58,480 nt of DNA, taken from Planctomycetota bacterium. GTDB lineage: Bacteria > Planctomycetota > Planctomycetia > Pirellulales > Pirellulaceae. A model generated the notes under the pieces. That model was not told where the DNA came from. It ran no database searches and saw only the letters and a list, made by a program, of their open reading frames with translations. The translations under genes and the position numbers were made by a program. Of this stretch, positions 8,847 to 18,319 are shown one piece after another. Position 1 is the first letter of the stretch; each line of letters opens with the position of its first letter. The DNA lies in the NCBI GenBank assembly GCA_026692865.1, contig JAPLNI010000021.1, positions 1 through 58,480 of the forward strand. The letters are read 5' to 3'.

Positions 8847-10186
8847 GCTTTATGAAAAAGGTGTTATCGCGACGAACGCTTCTTCGCGGGACAGGTGCCG
8901 CCGTAGCCTTGCCGCTTTTGGATGCGATGGTACCGGCTAATACATCGACAGCTGCCTCTGTCGCTAACCCATCGAAACTTCGTCGCATCGGCTATGTTTA
9001 CATTCCGATGGGATTCAATCCGGAGCCTTGGGTGCCAAAAGGTGATACGCTCGACAAACTTCCGTTCACTCTGGAACCTTTGGAGAAAGTCAAAAGCCAG
9101 GTAACTGTCGTCTCAGGTATGGAGCTCAAGAACGCTTATCCTGGTTCACATGCGACTTCGAACGCGGCCTTTCTAAGTGCGGCTCTTGCCAAGCGAACCG
9201 AGAGCTCGGACTATTTTTTAGGGACGACCGTCGATCAAATTGCAGCCCAGCATATCGGACAAGGTTGTCAACTTCCTTCGATCGAGCTCGCGATGGATTT
9301 GCTCAACAACGCTGGACAGTGCGACAATGGTTACGCTTGTGTTTACCAGAACAACCTGTCGTGGTCGTCACCAACAACGCCACTGCCCGCCGAGGCTCAT
9401 CCGAGACTTGTTTTCGAGAATCTCTTTGGTGAAGGTGGTTCACCTGATACGCGACGAGCCGCTCTTCAGCGTCGTGGTAGTTTGCTCGATTCAGTCACGC
9501 AAGAGATGTTGCGTTTTCAAAAGCAATTGGGTGCGAGCGATCGCAATAAGGTCGAACAGTATTTTACAAGCGTTCGCGAAGTTGAACGACGCATCCAGCT
9601 TGCCGAAGCCAATGTCTCTGAAAATCCGTTGCCCGATTTGGATCGCCCGGTTGGTGTACCAACCGCATACGCAGACCACGCGAGGCTCATGTTTGATCTT
9701 CAGTTACTTGCCTTTCAAGGAGATATCACTCGCGTTGTCTCGTTTCAGCTCGCTCGCGAAGCAAGCACACGAACCTATCCCGAAGCCGGCGTTCCCGAGG
9801 CTCACCATCCGGTCTCGCACCACGGAAAGAATCCAGAAAAGCTTGAAAAGCTTGCGAAAATCAACCGATTCCACGTCTCGTTGTTTGCGGAATTCCTTGA
9901 GAAGATGGCGGCTACGAAAGAAGCCGATGGCAGTCTGTTAGATCATTCGGTGTACCTTTACGGAAGTGGTATGGGAGATTCTGACGCGCATGATCACACG
10001 GATTTGCCGATTCTGGTTGCAGGTGGTGCAGCGGGTAATCTTCGCGGTGGTCGGCATGTTCGCTACGACAAGCACACGCCACTATCAAATCTTCACGTGA
10101 CCATTCTCAATAGAATTGGAGTCGAGCTCGATCAATTCGCAGACAGTAACGGCGATGCTGATGAGCTGTTTCTGCCACTGACCTAG
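8843..10186 (+). CDS. DUF1552 domain protein, Tat-exported
   Basis: 447 residues. The start ATG overlaps the stop of the previous gene (ATGA), so the two are almost certainly one operon with coupled translation. The N-terminus SRRTLLRGTGAAVALPLLDA is a twin-arginine signal, implying export of a folded protein. The rest matches DUF1552: GYVYIPMGFNPEPWVP, SHATSNAAFLSA, and a C-terminal block with YLYGSGMGDSDAHDHTDLPI and HVRYDKHTPLSNLHVTILNR that resembles the DUF1501/alkaline-phosphatase-like fold. DUF1552 genes regularly follow DUF1592-type cytochrome genes in this phylum. The biochemical role is unknown; a joint function with the upstream cytochrome is inferred from coupling. Confidence 0.9.
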   Translation: MSFMKKVLSRRTLLRGTGAAVALPLLDAMVPANTSTAASVANPSKLRRIGYVYIPMGFNPEPWVPKGDTLDKLPFTLEPLEKVKSQVTVVSGMELKNAYPGSHATSNAAFLSAALAKRTESSDYFLGTTVDQIAAQHIGQGCQLPSIELAMDLLNNAGQCDNGYACVYQNNLSWSSPTTPLPAEAHPRLVFENLFGEGGSPDTRRAALQRRGSLLDSVTQEMLRFQKQLGASDRNKVEQYFTSVREVERRIQLAEANVSENPLPDLDRPVGVPTAYADHARLMFDLQLLAFQGDITRVVSFQLAREASTRTYPEAGVPEAHHPVSHHGKNPEKLEKLAKINRFHVSLFAEFLEKMAATKEADGSLLDHSVYLYGSGMGDSDAHDHTDLPILVAGGAAGNLRGGRHVRYDKHTPLSNLHVTILNRIGVELDQFADSNGDADELFLPLT

Positions 10187-10298
10187 TTGAATATTTGCAT
10201 TCGGAAATTTTTCGTCGCGACACGATCTATGACCTACGTTTTTAAACTGGTCGATCGGTTCGATCGCAAATCTTCTTTCTGTAGCGAATGTAGTGATT

Positions 10299-11699
10299 AT
10301 GACCCCATTTTCGATAACCTCGACTCGTTCTTGGCTACCGAACCTTCAGCGAGTTGTCGACGGCCTTATGGTTAGTCAGACGCTTTGGCTGGCGCAAGTT
10401 TTGTTGGGACAAGACATCCATTCTCAAACTTGGACAGTCGGTCTTGTCGGAGGAATTTTATTCTATCTCTTTGGCGAAGTTGTTGGTCTCTATCACGCGA
10501 CACGTTCACGATCACCGGATCATGAGTTGGTCGCGACGACCGGCGCGTGGTTGGGAGCTTTAACAACTCTTTCGGGTATTGGATTTCTTGCACGATGGTC
10601 GGATACATTCTCTCGCAGCAGTATCATCGTTTGGTTTCTACTTGCAGGTTTGTGTCTCATGCTTGCACGCATGGTATTTCGGGCTTGTTTGGAATGTCTT
10701 GCGAGACGCGGTTGGGGAGTGCGCAGGACGGCGATTGCTGGAATGAATTCTTTGGGATTGCGAGTTGCTGAGAACACAACGTTGCACCCAGAGTGCGGAT
10801 TGAACTTTGTAGGCTTCTTCGATGACCGCGAGCCGGAACGACTAGCGAAAGCTCCCGATGGAATGCCAGGATTTATGGGTAATATCGATCTGTTGCTCGA
10901 TCTCGCAAAGACCGGACAAATCGATACCGTTTTGGTAACGCTTCCGATGCGGGCTGAGAGTCGGATACGCACCATCATGGACACGCTGGGCGATTCAACC
11001 GTTTCGGTCTACATCGTTCCAGACTTTTTCGTTTTCGAATTATTGCATTCCCGATGGAGTGATGTTGGTGGATTGCCAGTTGTGAGCGTTTTCGAATCAC
11101 CGCTTTATGGTGTTGATGGAATCATTAAGCGATCAATTGATTTTTTTCTGGCGGTAGTCGGTGTTATTTTGATTTCGCCCGTGTTGGCAGTTTGCGCGAT
11201 TTTGGTTCGGTTTAGTGGACCTGGGCCAGTGTTTTTTCGACAGAAGCGTTACGGCTTGGATGGAAAAGAAATATTTGTCTGGAAGTTTCGCTCCATGCGA
11301 ACCTGTGACAACGGTCCGGTTGTAAAGCAGGCAACCAAAAACGATCCACGTGTTACACCGATCGGCAAAATTCTTCGGCGAACATCGCTTGACGAACTGC
11401 CTCAGCTTTTCAATGTCATTGCGGGCAACATGTCTTTGGTTGGACCACGCCCTCACGCGACGGCTCATAATGAACATTTTCGGAAGCTCATTCGCGGATA
11501 CATGCTTCGGCACAAGGTCAAACCGGGGATCACTGGATTGGCACAAGTTCTCGGAAGCCGTGGCGAAACAGATACGGTCGAAAAAATGCAGAATCGAATC
11601 GATTTAGATCATCGGTACATTCGCGAATGGTCGCTGTGGCTCGATCTCAAGATTCTCTTCAAAACGGTCTGGGTTGTATTTAACAAGGAAGCATATTAA
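10299..11699 (+). CDS. polyprenyl-phosphate sugar-1-phosphate transferase (WcaJ-like)
   Basis: 466 residues from ATG 10299 (a GTG two codons earlier is possible). The N-terminal half has several hydrophobic segments and a nucleotide-binding-like domain (RTAIAGMNSLGLRVAE, GFFDDREPERL). The C-terminal catalytic half is the bacterial sugar transferase domain: KRSIDFFLAVVGVI, GPVFFRQKRYGLDGKEI, KFRSMR, SLDELPQLFNVIAGNMSLVG, GPRPHA, KPGITGLAQV and LDHRYIREWSLWLDL. Such enzymes load the first sugar phosphate onto undecaprenyl phosphate at the inner membrane to begin exopolysaccharide or capsule assembly. No glycosyltransferase, flippase or polymerase gene is beside it, so the polysaccharide locus is elsewhere or the enzyme acts alone. 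It starts 112 bases after the DUF1552 gene. Confidence 0.9.
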   Translation: MTPFSITSTRSWLPNLQRVVDGLMVSQTLWLAQVLLGQDIHSQTWTVGLVGGILFYLFGEVVGLYHATRSRSPDHELVATTGAWLGALTTLSGIGFLARWSDTFSRSSIIVWFLLAGLCLMLARMVFRACLECLARRGWGVRRTAIAGMNSLGLRVAENTTLHPECGLNFVGFFDDREPERLAKAPDGMPGFMGNIDLLLDLAKTGQIDTVLVTLPMRAESRIRTIMDTLGDSTVSVYIVPDFFVFELLHSRWSDVGGLPVVSVFESPLYGVDGIIKRSIDFFLAVVGVILISPVLAVCAILVRFSGPGPVFFRQKRYGLDGKEIFVWKFRSMRTCDNGPVVKQATKNDPRVTPIGKILRRTSLDELPQLFNVIAGNMSLVGPRPHATAHNEHFRKLIRGYMLRHKVKPGITGLAQVLGSRGETDTVEKMQNRIDLDHRYIREWSLWLDLKILFKTVWVVFNKEAY

Positions 11700-11783
11700 G
11701 TTTGCCATTACGGTTAATTTGAAACTCGCTCCTGGGCGAGGCCGTCTTGAAGAAGCAAACCTGGATCGACGAAGATTGGACGG

Positions 11784-12626
11784 ATGACCGTGATTGAGAC
11801 TCGGAAAAGCGACTTGCCTGACGTGTTGGTAGGGTTAGATAATGGTCGCATGGTTACGGCTGTGGAATTAGCGATTCTCGCAGGTGATTCGACTCTAGAG
11901 TACTTTCGCAGCAGCAACTACCAAGTAGAACGCAAGAACGATCGCTCGCCAGTAACGATTGCTGACAAGAACGCAGAGCAGTTGATTCGAGAGGAACTCT
12001 CACGGCGTTATCCTTCGGATGCTATTCTTGGAGAAGAGTTCGGGGCGATTGAAGGTCAATCGGAATACAAATGGATCGTAGACCCGATCGATGGCACGAA
12101 AAGTTTCATCTCGGGGGTCCCTCTCTACTCGACGCTCGTCGCCGTCACTCGCAATGGCGCACCGACTATCGGAGTTATTTATATCCCCGCACTTAAAGAG
12201 ATTATCGTTGCAGCGATCGGTTATGGAGCTTGGTACTGTGCTGGCCTAGGAGCCCCGGGTGCTTCGTGGCAACGTGCTCAAGTATCGAATGTTGAAAGTC
12301 TGAGCGAAGGGCTTTTCGTGACCAGCCAAGCTGATAATTTCGATGCTCGCAATGCAAGGCAATCGCTCGACAAACTCACCGAGGCATCCTACGTGACTCG
12401 TACTTGGGGTGATGGCTATGGGTATCTTTTAGTGGCTACTGGTCGTGCGGAAGTCATGGTCGATCCAATTTGCAATCCCTGGGATATCGCGGCAGTTCTC
12501 CCGGTCGTTGTCGAAGCGGGGGGAACCTTTTCTGATTGGAAAGGTGAATCGCGAATCGACACCGGTGACTGTGTTGGGAGCAACGGCAAAGTCCATTCGT
12601 ATGTGCTTGAGATGCTGAAGAACTAA
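11784..12626 (+). CDS. hisN: inositol-monophosphatase-family phosphatase, probable histidinol-phosphatase
   Basis: 280 residues with the full metal-dependent phosphatase signature of the IMPase family: GEEFG (metal-binding Glu), WIVDPIDGTKSFI (the DPIDGT loop) and NPWDIAAVLPVVVEAGGTFSDW (the WDxAA segment). The TRTWGDGYGY motif is more typical of HisN-type histidinol-phosphatases than of inositol phosphatases or CysQ, hence the symbol. The expected reaction is L-histidinol phosphate to L-histidinol in the cytoplasm, using Mg2+. No other his gene is present, which is common for this enzyme. It follows the glycosyltransferase gene by 84 bases. 3'-phosphoadenosine phosphatase or inositol phosphatase activity cannot be excluded. 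Confidence 0.85.
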   Translation: MTVIETRKSDLPDVLVGLDNGRMVTAVELAILAGDSTLEYFRSSNYQVERKNDRSPVTIADKNAEQLIREELSRRYPSDAILGEEFGAIEGQSEYKWIVDPIDGTKSFISGVPLYSTLVAVTRNGAPTIGVIYIPALKEIIVAAIGYGAWYCAGLGAPGASWQRAQVSNVESLSEGLFVTSQADNFDARNARQSLDKLTEASYVTRTWGDGYGYLLVATGRAEVMVDPICNPWDIAAVLPVVVEAGGTFSDWKGESRIDTGDCVGSNGKVHSYVLEMLKN

Positions 12627-12759
12627 CTACTCAATCGTCGCGGCACGCAACAACGTAGTGGCCTTCCAGTTACAATAGGAAAATTCTGCTGGAAGTTTTT
12701 AGATTTACACAAGCATTCGATGCTTGTTCCTGTTCGGTTTTAGAAAAGTGACAGCCAAG

Positions 12760-13851
12760 ATGGCCGAGGATAATCGCAACGCGAACGAGTCAGATCCGAA
12801 GAAAGAGTTTGATTTGTCGTTCGCTTCCCTGCACCCAGAAGCACTCGGGGAAGATGAAAAGCATCGTCCGCAACCAATTGATGAATCGCCAAGTCTGATT
12901 GAAGCAAAAGACTTGCTCGATATGATGCGTCGAACCATTGACCAGTTGGAGCGAGATCGATCTAGTCGCGGCGATTTGAAAATTTTGAATCGAACGTTGC
13001 GAGAACTGCGTTACGCACTGAAGGTCTTCCAGCCGTTTCGTCGACGTCGAAAGATTACGATATTTGGTTCGGCGAGAACGCGCCCAGATCATCCGACCTA
13101 TCTGAGTGCTGAAGAGCTCGGCAAGAAAATGGCAGGTCACGGATGGATGGTGATCACGGGGGCTGGTGGCGGCATCATGGAAGCGGGGCACAAAGGTGCT
13201 GGTCGCGAGATGTCGATGGGCTTGAATATCATGTTGCCTTTCGAGCAGAGCGCAAACGAATTCATCGTCGGTGACCCTAAGCTGGTGACGCTTAAATATT
13301 TTTTCACTCGCAAGCTAATGTTCATCAAGGAATGCAGTAGCGTAGTTTGTCTACCTGGTGGCTTTGGAACGCTAGATGAAACGCTTGAAGTGCTTACGCT
13401 TCTGCAAACTGGTAAGCAAACAATGTTGCCGCTGGTATTATTGGATTCACCTGGCGGAACATTTTGGAAGTCGTTGGAAGACTTTTTCAACAACTCATTA
13501 CTAGCCAACGAACTTGTGAGCCCTGATGATCATCGGCTTTACTACATTACCGATAACGTTGATGATTGTATTGTTCACACGATGAATTTTTATCGTGTTT
13601 ACAACAGCATGCGATACGTGGACGACACATTGGTGTTGAGAATAAATCGTGACCTTACGAGCGAGCAGTTGAAAAAGTTGAATTCGGATTTCGCAAGTAT
13701 CATAGTCAGTGGAACGATCGAAGCATCCGGTCCTCTTCCTGAAGAGGATAACGAGCCAGAGATTGCTCATCTTCCGCGGCTTCGATTGCACTTCAACCGT
13801 AGGGCGTTTGGAAAGCTTCGAATGCTGATCGACGCGATCAACGATTGCTAA
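12760..13851 (+). CDS. LOG family (lysine-decarboxylase-like) protein
   Basis: 363 residues from ATG 12760; an in-frame TTG at 12724 would add twelve residues. The N-terminal ~100 residues are charged and helical (LLDMMRRTIDQLERDR). The Rossmann-like LOG domain follows: ITIFGSARTRPDHPTY, ITGAGGGIMEAGHKGAG, KYFFTRKLMF and the signature PGGFGTLDETLEVLTLLQTG. Characterised LOG proteins hydrolyse cytokinin or nucleoside monophosphates to base and ribose phosphate; they are not lysine decarboxylases. A C-terminal extension (~110 residues) is typical of the long bacterial branch. Its 3' end overlaps the convergent NosR-like gene by 14 bases. Confidence 0.85.
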   Translation: MAEDNRNANESDPKKEFDLSFASLHPEALGEDEKHRPQPIDESPSLIEAKDLLDMMRRTIDQLERDRSSRGDLKILNRTLRELRYALKVFQPFRRRRKITIFGSARTRPDHPTYLSAEELGKKMAGHGWMVITGAGGGIMEAGHKGAGREMSMGLNIMLPFEQSANEFIVGDPKLVTLKYFFTRKLMFIKECSSVVCLPGGFGTLDETLEVLTLLQTGKQTMLPLVLLDSPGGTFWKSLEDFFNNSLLANELVSPDDHRLYYITDNVDDCIVHTMNFYRVYNSMRYVDDTLVLRINRDLTSEQLKKLNSDFASIIVSGTIEASGPLPEEDNEPEIAHLPRLRLHFNRRAFGKLRMLIDAINDC

Positions 13852-15574
13852 AAAAATAGATCGCTACCCCAAACATCAGGCAGCAAAATGCGAACAAGTC
13901 CGCTCGCGTTAATCGATCGCTGCGTGAATGACGTCGCACATAGTCCAGCAACGCTCCCGTTGCACAGCCATATCGACAATATGCCATCGGTACTTTGAAG
14001 GACGCGACGATCCCGACGATTGCTACGGCAATTGTCGGCCACGCAGCCGCCCGCCAAGCGTACGCGTCAAATGGCTCGATGTCGACAATGCTAAAGGGTA
14101 GTTGAAGAAACGTCACCAGCACGACCCATGCGAGTAGAAGAGGTCTGATCCACACTAAGCACTTAGCGAGTTGCTTGGGAATCGGTTGCTTCATTTTCCA
14201 TCGACGCGGTAGCAGTTGCTGCAGCGCACCGTGAGGGCAAAGGTGCGAGCAGTAGATGTTCGTTCGTGCTGCGATCGGTATAACGAACGCTGCGATCGCT
14301 AGAACAACCAACCCAAAAGCGTTCTGCCAGGGAATTCCGCTTTGAGCCCATCCTTGGAACATCGCTAGCGAGAGCAAGTCCCCGTTGATTAAACCCAAGT
14401 AGACAAGAAGAATAATCTGAAATCCGACTCGAATCACCGGTCTTCCTCGTAGGGAAGAAAGCCCGACGGCCAACCCGAGTGCAATGACGATAAGAGTTCC
14501 AATACTGCGATAGATCCCCGCTTGCCATCGCTCTTGTCGAGCTCGCTTTTCGTTCCTTTGTGATTCCAATTCGCGAGCAGTCTCAATGATCCCGCGAGCT
14601 ACAGCCATGCTTGTCATAGTCGCTCCGGATACGCCTTCGATTTGCTCTTTTTGGAGATCCATTTGGCTCCACTGGTCAAGTGTGTACTGTTTTATCAGCG
14701 GCTCAAATCCGTAATCACCACGGACATATCCGACATAGGGTTCATTGTCAAAGCTATCAGCGATTGCGATTCCGGCAATGCTTCCGTCGAGTGCGATTGC
14801 GATGCGAGTCTCTGTCGGGCCTTGGTATCCGATCACCTCATCTGCGGCAGGCGAAGTGCGGAGGATTGATCCAAGCGGTTGTTTTTTATCGTCAAATATA
14901 TGCCAAAGGAAGTCGGTCGATTTATCTTGATTGAAAGCTGCAGCGTTAGGAAACAGCTTTGCAACGTCAGCCAATACAAGTGGCTTCGAGAACTTCGGTG
15001 CAACGTTTGTTGCGCCCAATCGTCTTTGAATCCCTTGAGCCATCGCCATGCTTGTTAGCGTTGCACCCGAGACACCGTCAATGTCCTTGCGGTTCGCTGC
15101 TTCCGACCAAGATAGGCCAATCCAAGCAGGAAAGAATTTGCCGTCCCGGTGAATTAGTTCGACGTGGTCTCTCGTATCGCGACTGGAAAGCAAATCGATT
15201 CCGATGATTCGATTGTCATTATCAAATGCGATGAACAAATTCGTTGGACCGGAGAACCCGAGAAAGCGATCACTGTCTGGCGATGTTTGGATGACATAGC
15301 CTAGCGGGTCACCTTGTGTGTCTAGGACTTGAAGCCCACCATAGCCAGTCGGGCCAGCTTTTGCGTCTCCCCATTTGACTGCCTTGGGAAACACCTTGGT
15401 GATTGAATTGAAATCGATCTGATTGACCGATTGCATCCGGCTTGCGTTGAGCATTTGCGAATGCGTCCAATGCATGACGACGAAAATTGCCGCCAGCATT
15501 GCAACTCGCGTGAGGTGAACTCCCCAATTTCGCAATGTTTTCAACGAAAATAGACTTTCGATGAAGGCACCCAA
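13838..15574 (-). CDS. NosR-like protein with two FMN-binding domains and a polyferredoxin-like membrane domain
   Basis: 578 residues with a TTG start; an internal Met at residue 27 is an alternative. After an N-terminal membrane segment come two periplasmic FMN-binding domains, each ending in the covalent flavinylation motif: DGVSGATLTS (~167-176) and EGVSGATMTS (~312-321), where the second Thr is the usual FMN ester site. Five to six membrane segments follow, with two cysteine clusters, CSHLCPHGAL and CRYGCATGAL, like the NapH/NosR membrane domain but shorter than full 4Fe-4S sets. Proteins of this build move electrons across the membrane. There is no nos, rnf or apbE gene nearby, so the partner is unknown. 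The two FMN domains look like a tandem duplication. Confidence 0.85.
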   Translation of the reverse strand: MGAFIESLFSLKTLRNWGVHLTRVAMLAAIFVVMHWTHSQMLNASRMQSVNQIDFNSITKVFPKAVKWGDAKAGPTGYGGLQVLDTQGDPLGYVIQTSPDSDRFLGFSGPTNLFIAFDNDNRIIGIDLLSSRDTRDHVELIHRDGKFFPAWIGLSWSEAANRKDIDGVSGATLTSMAMAQGIQRRLGATNVAPKFSKPLVLADVAKLFPNAAAFNQDKSTDFLWHIFDDKKQPLGSILRTSPAADEVIGYQGPTETRIAIALDGSIAGIAIADSFDNEPYVGYVRGDYGFEPLIKQYTLDQWSQMDLQKEQIEGVSGATMTSMAVARGIIETARELESQRNEKRARQERWQAGIYRSIGTLIVIALGLAVGLSSLRGRPVIRVGFQIILLVYLGLINGDLLSLAMFQGWAQSGIPWQNAFGLVVLAIAAFVIPIAARTNIYCSHLCPHGALQQLLPRRWKMKQPIPKQLAKCLVWIRPLLLAWVVLVTFLQLPFSIVDIEPFDAYAWRAAAWPTIAVAIVGIVASFKVPMAYCRYGCATGALLDYVRRHSRSDRLTRADLFAFCCLMFGVAIYFFSNR

Positions 15575-15620
15575 ACTATTGGCTAAACAATCTCAATTGT
15601 CTCAAGTATATCGAGACGAT

Positions 15621-17921
15621 TTATTCGACGGGAAGGAATTGAACAGCGTCGGCATGAACGTTTCCGTTCGTGCCTTCGGTTGCTAATTGAACGACGATGG
15701 TTTGGTCCTTGGCGATTTCAAATGTTCCTAACGAAACAAATGTATCCGCCAATGTTGGAGTCTTGCGCATGTCGACTGTTACCTGCTTCTTGATACCGCT
15801 GGCCGAGATACTTACTGGCGTGTTCGATGCACGGTTTTCGTGGGGCTGATAAGCGAGACGAATCTCGACTTTCATGTCTCGGTCTGGTGCGTACTGGAAT
15901 GCGATGGTGGAGTTCGACTTTGGCGAGGCGTAGACATAATCATAGCCGACATAGCCTTTTAGACCGGTCCCAGAGACCCATTCGCCAGTACGGGTTGCTT
16001 GACGATTATCGATCACGACTCCTGGCAGGGATGCTGGATCGACTCCTGGCGGTAATCCAAGGGGGCCTGCCAACGAAAGTGAGTCGGCTGGAATCGTAAA
16101 GGTGTCGCTAAGTTTGCTGCGATGCGCTTTGCCAGGCAGTTGAAGTAGTTTATCCATCTCTGGCCAATAGCGATCGTAGACAGCCGAAGGAGGGCAGTTA
16201 TTACCGATACAGATCGATGCCGCCTTGCCGACGACTTCACCCATCATGCCGCAAGTTTTCATAACGCGGACGGTTCCGAGTGCTTGGTGTGTGACGCTTA
16301 CACAGCGACCTGCCATGAACAAGTTTTCGATGTTGCGAGAGTAGAAGCAACGGTAGGGTACGGGATAACCAAAGTCGCGATCAATCCGTCTATCATGCTC
16401 AGCTATGGAGATGAATGGATTATCTTCAAACTTCTTTGCAAATTGCTTTTTAGGGTAATGAAGATCGATGCTCCAAGTACTTGGAACACATCCGTCTGGG
16501 AACTCTCGCTTCGCAACGATGTCATCTTGTGTAAGTATTACATCACCGAGAAGTTGCCGTGATTCGCGAGGACCACCGATGTAAGCAACCCAAGTCAAGA
16601 ATGCTGTGCCGTGCTTATCCGCGCCGTCACGATTCTTCATTGCGTTGAAGGCTCCAAAGACGGCTCGTAGATTCCAATCGCGAATGCCTTCAGCGTCGTT
16701 GAGCGGATCTTTGTCGAAACCGCTTTCCCAGAACCATTGACCGTGATGATCAACGGGGTAGGGGAAATCAGCCATAGTCAAATCGAGAGCCCAGGGTGTT
16801 TTCGGAAACGCGACAGATTGCTCACCCTCGTCCCAAGCCCACATGTTACTCATACCCATACGACCTTTTTCGGCCATATCAGAGTCTGCGCCTGCGAGTG
16901 CTCCGATTGTTGCGTGACCGGTTGCATCACAGAAGAGCTTTCCAACAAACTTTTTATGTTCGCTTGTTCGTGTATCGAATGCGTAGACAGCCGCAATCTT
17001 CTGTTGATTCATGTCGACTTTGAAAGCATGGTGATACAAGAAGAGGTCGATATTTGGTTCTGCACGAACGAGTGCTTCTTTCTTCTCATCGCCAAATTCT
17101 TCAAAGGTACCTGGAGATTTTTTCGCTTTGTCGGAAAACTCTTCAATGATTTCACCGATTCGCGGATACTTACCGCGACGAATGAGACCCATTGCCCAAA
17201 CGCGAACTTCGCTGGAACCATTTCCACCGAGGACAGGACGATCTTGAATCAAGGCCACCTTGCATCCCATACGAGCTGCCGAAAGTGCTGCTCCCATGCC
17301 TGCATAACCGCCGCCAACAACGACCAGATCGTAGCCATCTTTGAGGGTAGGTTCTGCACTGAGTCCCAAAAGTGAACGTCGCCAATCAGGTAGAACTTCG
17401 CTGCTGTTGGGTGGTGGTTCTGAAGTCTTTCCATCGAGGACTTTTCGAAACACGATCGCGTCGCATCTGCCATCGAAACCAGTCAGGTCTCGTAAAGCAA
17501 GTTGAGCTTTTCGATCGGTAACATCGATCACACCACCTGATTGCCAATCCCAATTCGCGCCCTTGGTGCCAAATGTTTCGCTGAGGGGCTTACCGTTTAC
17601 GAGCAACTGAAATTGTCCTGGGGTTCCGGGAGCGTTCCATCGGGCAACCCAGTCTTTGGTTCGAACAAAAACTTCGTACTTGCCGGTTTCTGGAAAAGTC
17701 ACATTCGCTGTCGCATCGTTTACGGGTTTACCGAGTCCATGGGCGATGAGATAGGGCGAGCCCATTTCACGAATGAATTGTGTATCAAGCGACCAACCAC
17801 CATGCTGTTCAAAACTCTCTGCTTCCACGAGAAGCGTCGGTTGAGTTTCGTTCGCGTTGGCCACCAGATTCGATGTGAAAGCACCTAAAATTACCGCTAT
17901 GACGATGGAGTAGAACTTCAT
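15621..17921 (-). CDS. secreted FAD-dependent oxidoreductase with beta-sandwich modules
   Basis: 766 residues from the ATG ending at 17921, selected because MKFYSIVIAVILGAFTSNLV is a signal peptide; an upstream in-frame start at 17987 lacks this. Order: an N-terminal beta-sandwich starting LLVEAESFEQHGGW, an FAD-binding domain with the dinucleotide motif VVVGGGYAGMGAALSAARMG, then RPVLGGNGSSEVRVW, and a C-terminal golvesin-like beta domain (ending HADAVQFLPVE). The flavin part includes MAGRCVSVTHQALGTVRVMKT, usual for the family. These proteins are common in Planctomycetes and are exported, but the substrate (often suspected to be a sugar polymer fragment) is not established. It is transcribed toward the NosR-like gene, 46 bases apart. 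Confidence 0.8.
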   Translation of the reverse strand: MKFYSIVIAVILGAFTSNLVANANETQPTLLVEAESFEQHGGWSLDTQFIREMGSPYLIAHGLGKPVNDATANVTFPETGKYEVFVRTKDWVARWNAPGTPGQFQLLVNGKPLSETFGTKGANWDWQSGGVIDVTDRKAQLALRDLTGFDGRCDAIVFRKVLDGKTSEPPPNSSEVLPDWRRSLLGLSAEPTLKDGYDLVVVGGGYAGMGAALSAARMGCKVALIQDRPVLGGNGSSEVRVWAMGLIRRGKYPRIGEIIEEFSDKAKKSPGTFEEFGDEKKEALVRAEPNIDLFLYHHAFKVDMNQQKIAAVYAFDTRTSEHKKFVGKLFCDATGHATIGALAGADSDMAEKGRMGMSNMWAWDEGEQSVAFPKTPWALDLTMADFPYPVDHHGQWFWESGFDKDPLNDAEGIRDWNLRAVFGAFNAMKNRDGADKHGTAFLTWVAYIGGPRESRQLLGDVILTQDDIVAKREFPDGCVPSTWSIDLHYPKKQFAKKFEDNPFISIAEHDRRIDRDFGYPVPYRCFYSRNIENLFMAGRCVSVTHQALGTVRVMKTCGMMGEVVGKAASICIGNNCPPSAVYDRYWPEMDKLLQLPGKAHRSKLSDTFTIPADSLSLAGPLGLPPGVDPASLPGVVIDNRQATRTGEWVSGTGLKGYVGYDYVYASPKSNSTIAFQYAPDRDMKVEIRLAYQPHENRASNTPVSISASGIKKQVTVDMRKTPTLADTFVSLGTFEIAKDQTIVVQLATEGTNGNVHADAVQFLPVE

Positions 17922-18319
17922 AGAGTTGTCGCTAACTAAGATCGATAAACGAAATGGGAGGGATGTTCGGAAGGAGAAGATCGACACTAGATCTAAACTT
18001 TAAATCTTAGCGGTAAATCTTAGTGACAGTGAGCACCGAATTCAATTTTTGTTTCGAGTTTTCTAGGTTTTTATGCGATAGGCAGATTCGAAACATCGTA
18101 GGATGTGACCACAGTCCCGTCCGATTATTCGTTCGGGACAGTGGTCCCAAATTACGACAGATAGGTAAACGCCTCAGTCAATTCGAGCTCGATTCCTCAA
18201 AATTGGACATCTCAGCCGTAGTTTACGAGTTTATGATATAAAATCTTGCGAAAGTTGATTTGGCTTAATCAACTTGCTGTTTGATTTTTTACCCTTTTGA
18301 TAGCTGATTATTGATTTCG
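17922..18319. other. divergent intergenic region with a strong hairpin
   Basis: No gene is seen here. It lies between two divergent genes and is AT-rich toward 18200-18300, so it should hold both promoters. A 13-base stem (GACCACAGTCCCG at 18107-18119 against 18134-18146, one mismatch, 14-base loop) is the only clear structure. TTGGAC at 18203 and TATGAT at 18232 are too far apart (23 bases) to call a promoter. Confidence 0.5.

Noticed and set aside
10187-10375. 62-codon open frame after the DUF1552 gene
   Set aside because: TTG start directly at a stop codon, composition unlike a protein, and it overlaps the glycosylphosphotransferase start in another frame.
16737-17375. 212-codon frame antisense to the FAD oxidoreductase
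   Set aside because: Cys/Phe/Ser-rich shadow of a well-supported gene, with no recognisable motif.
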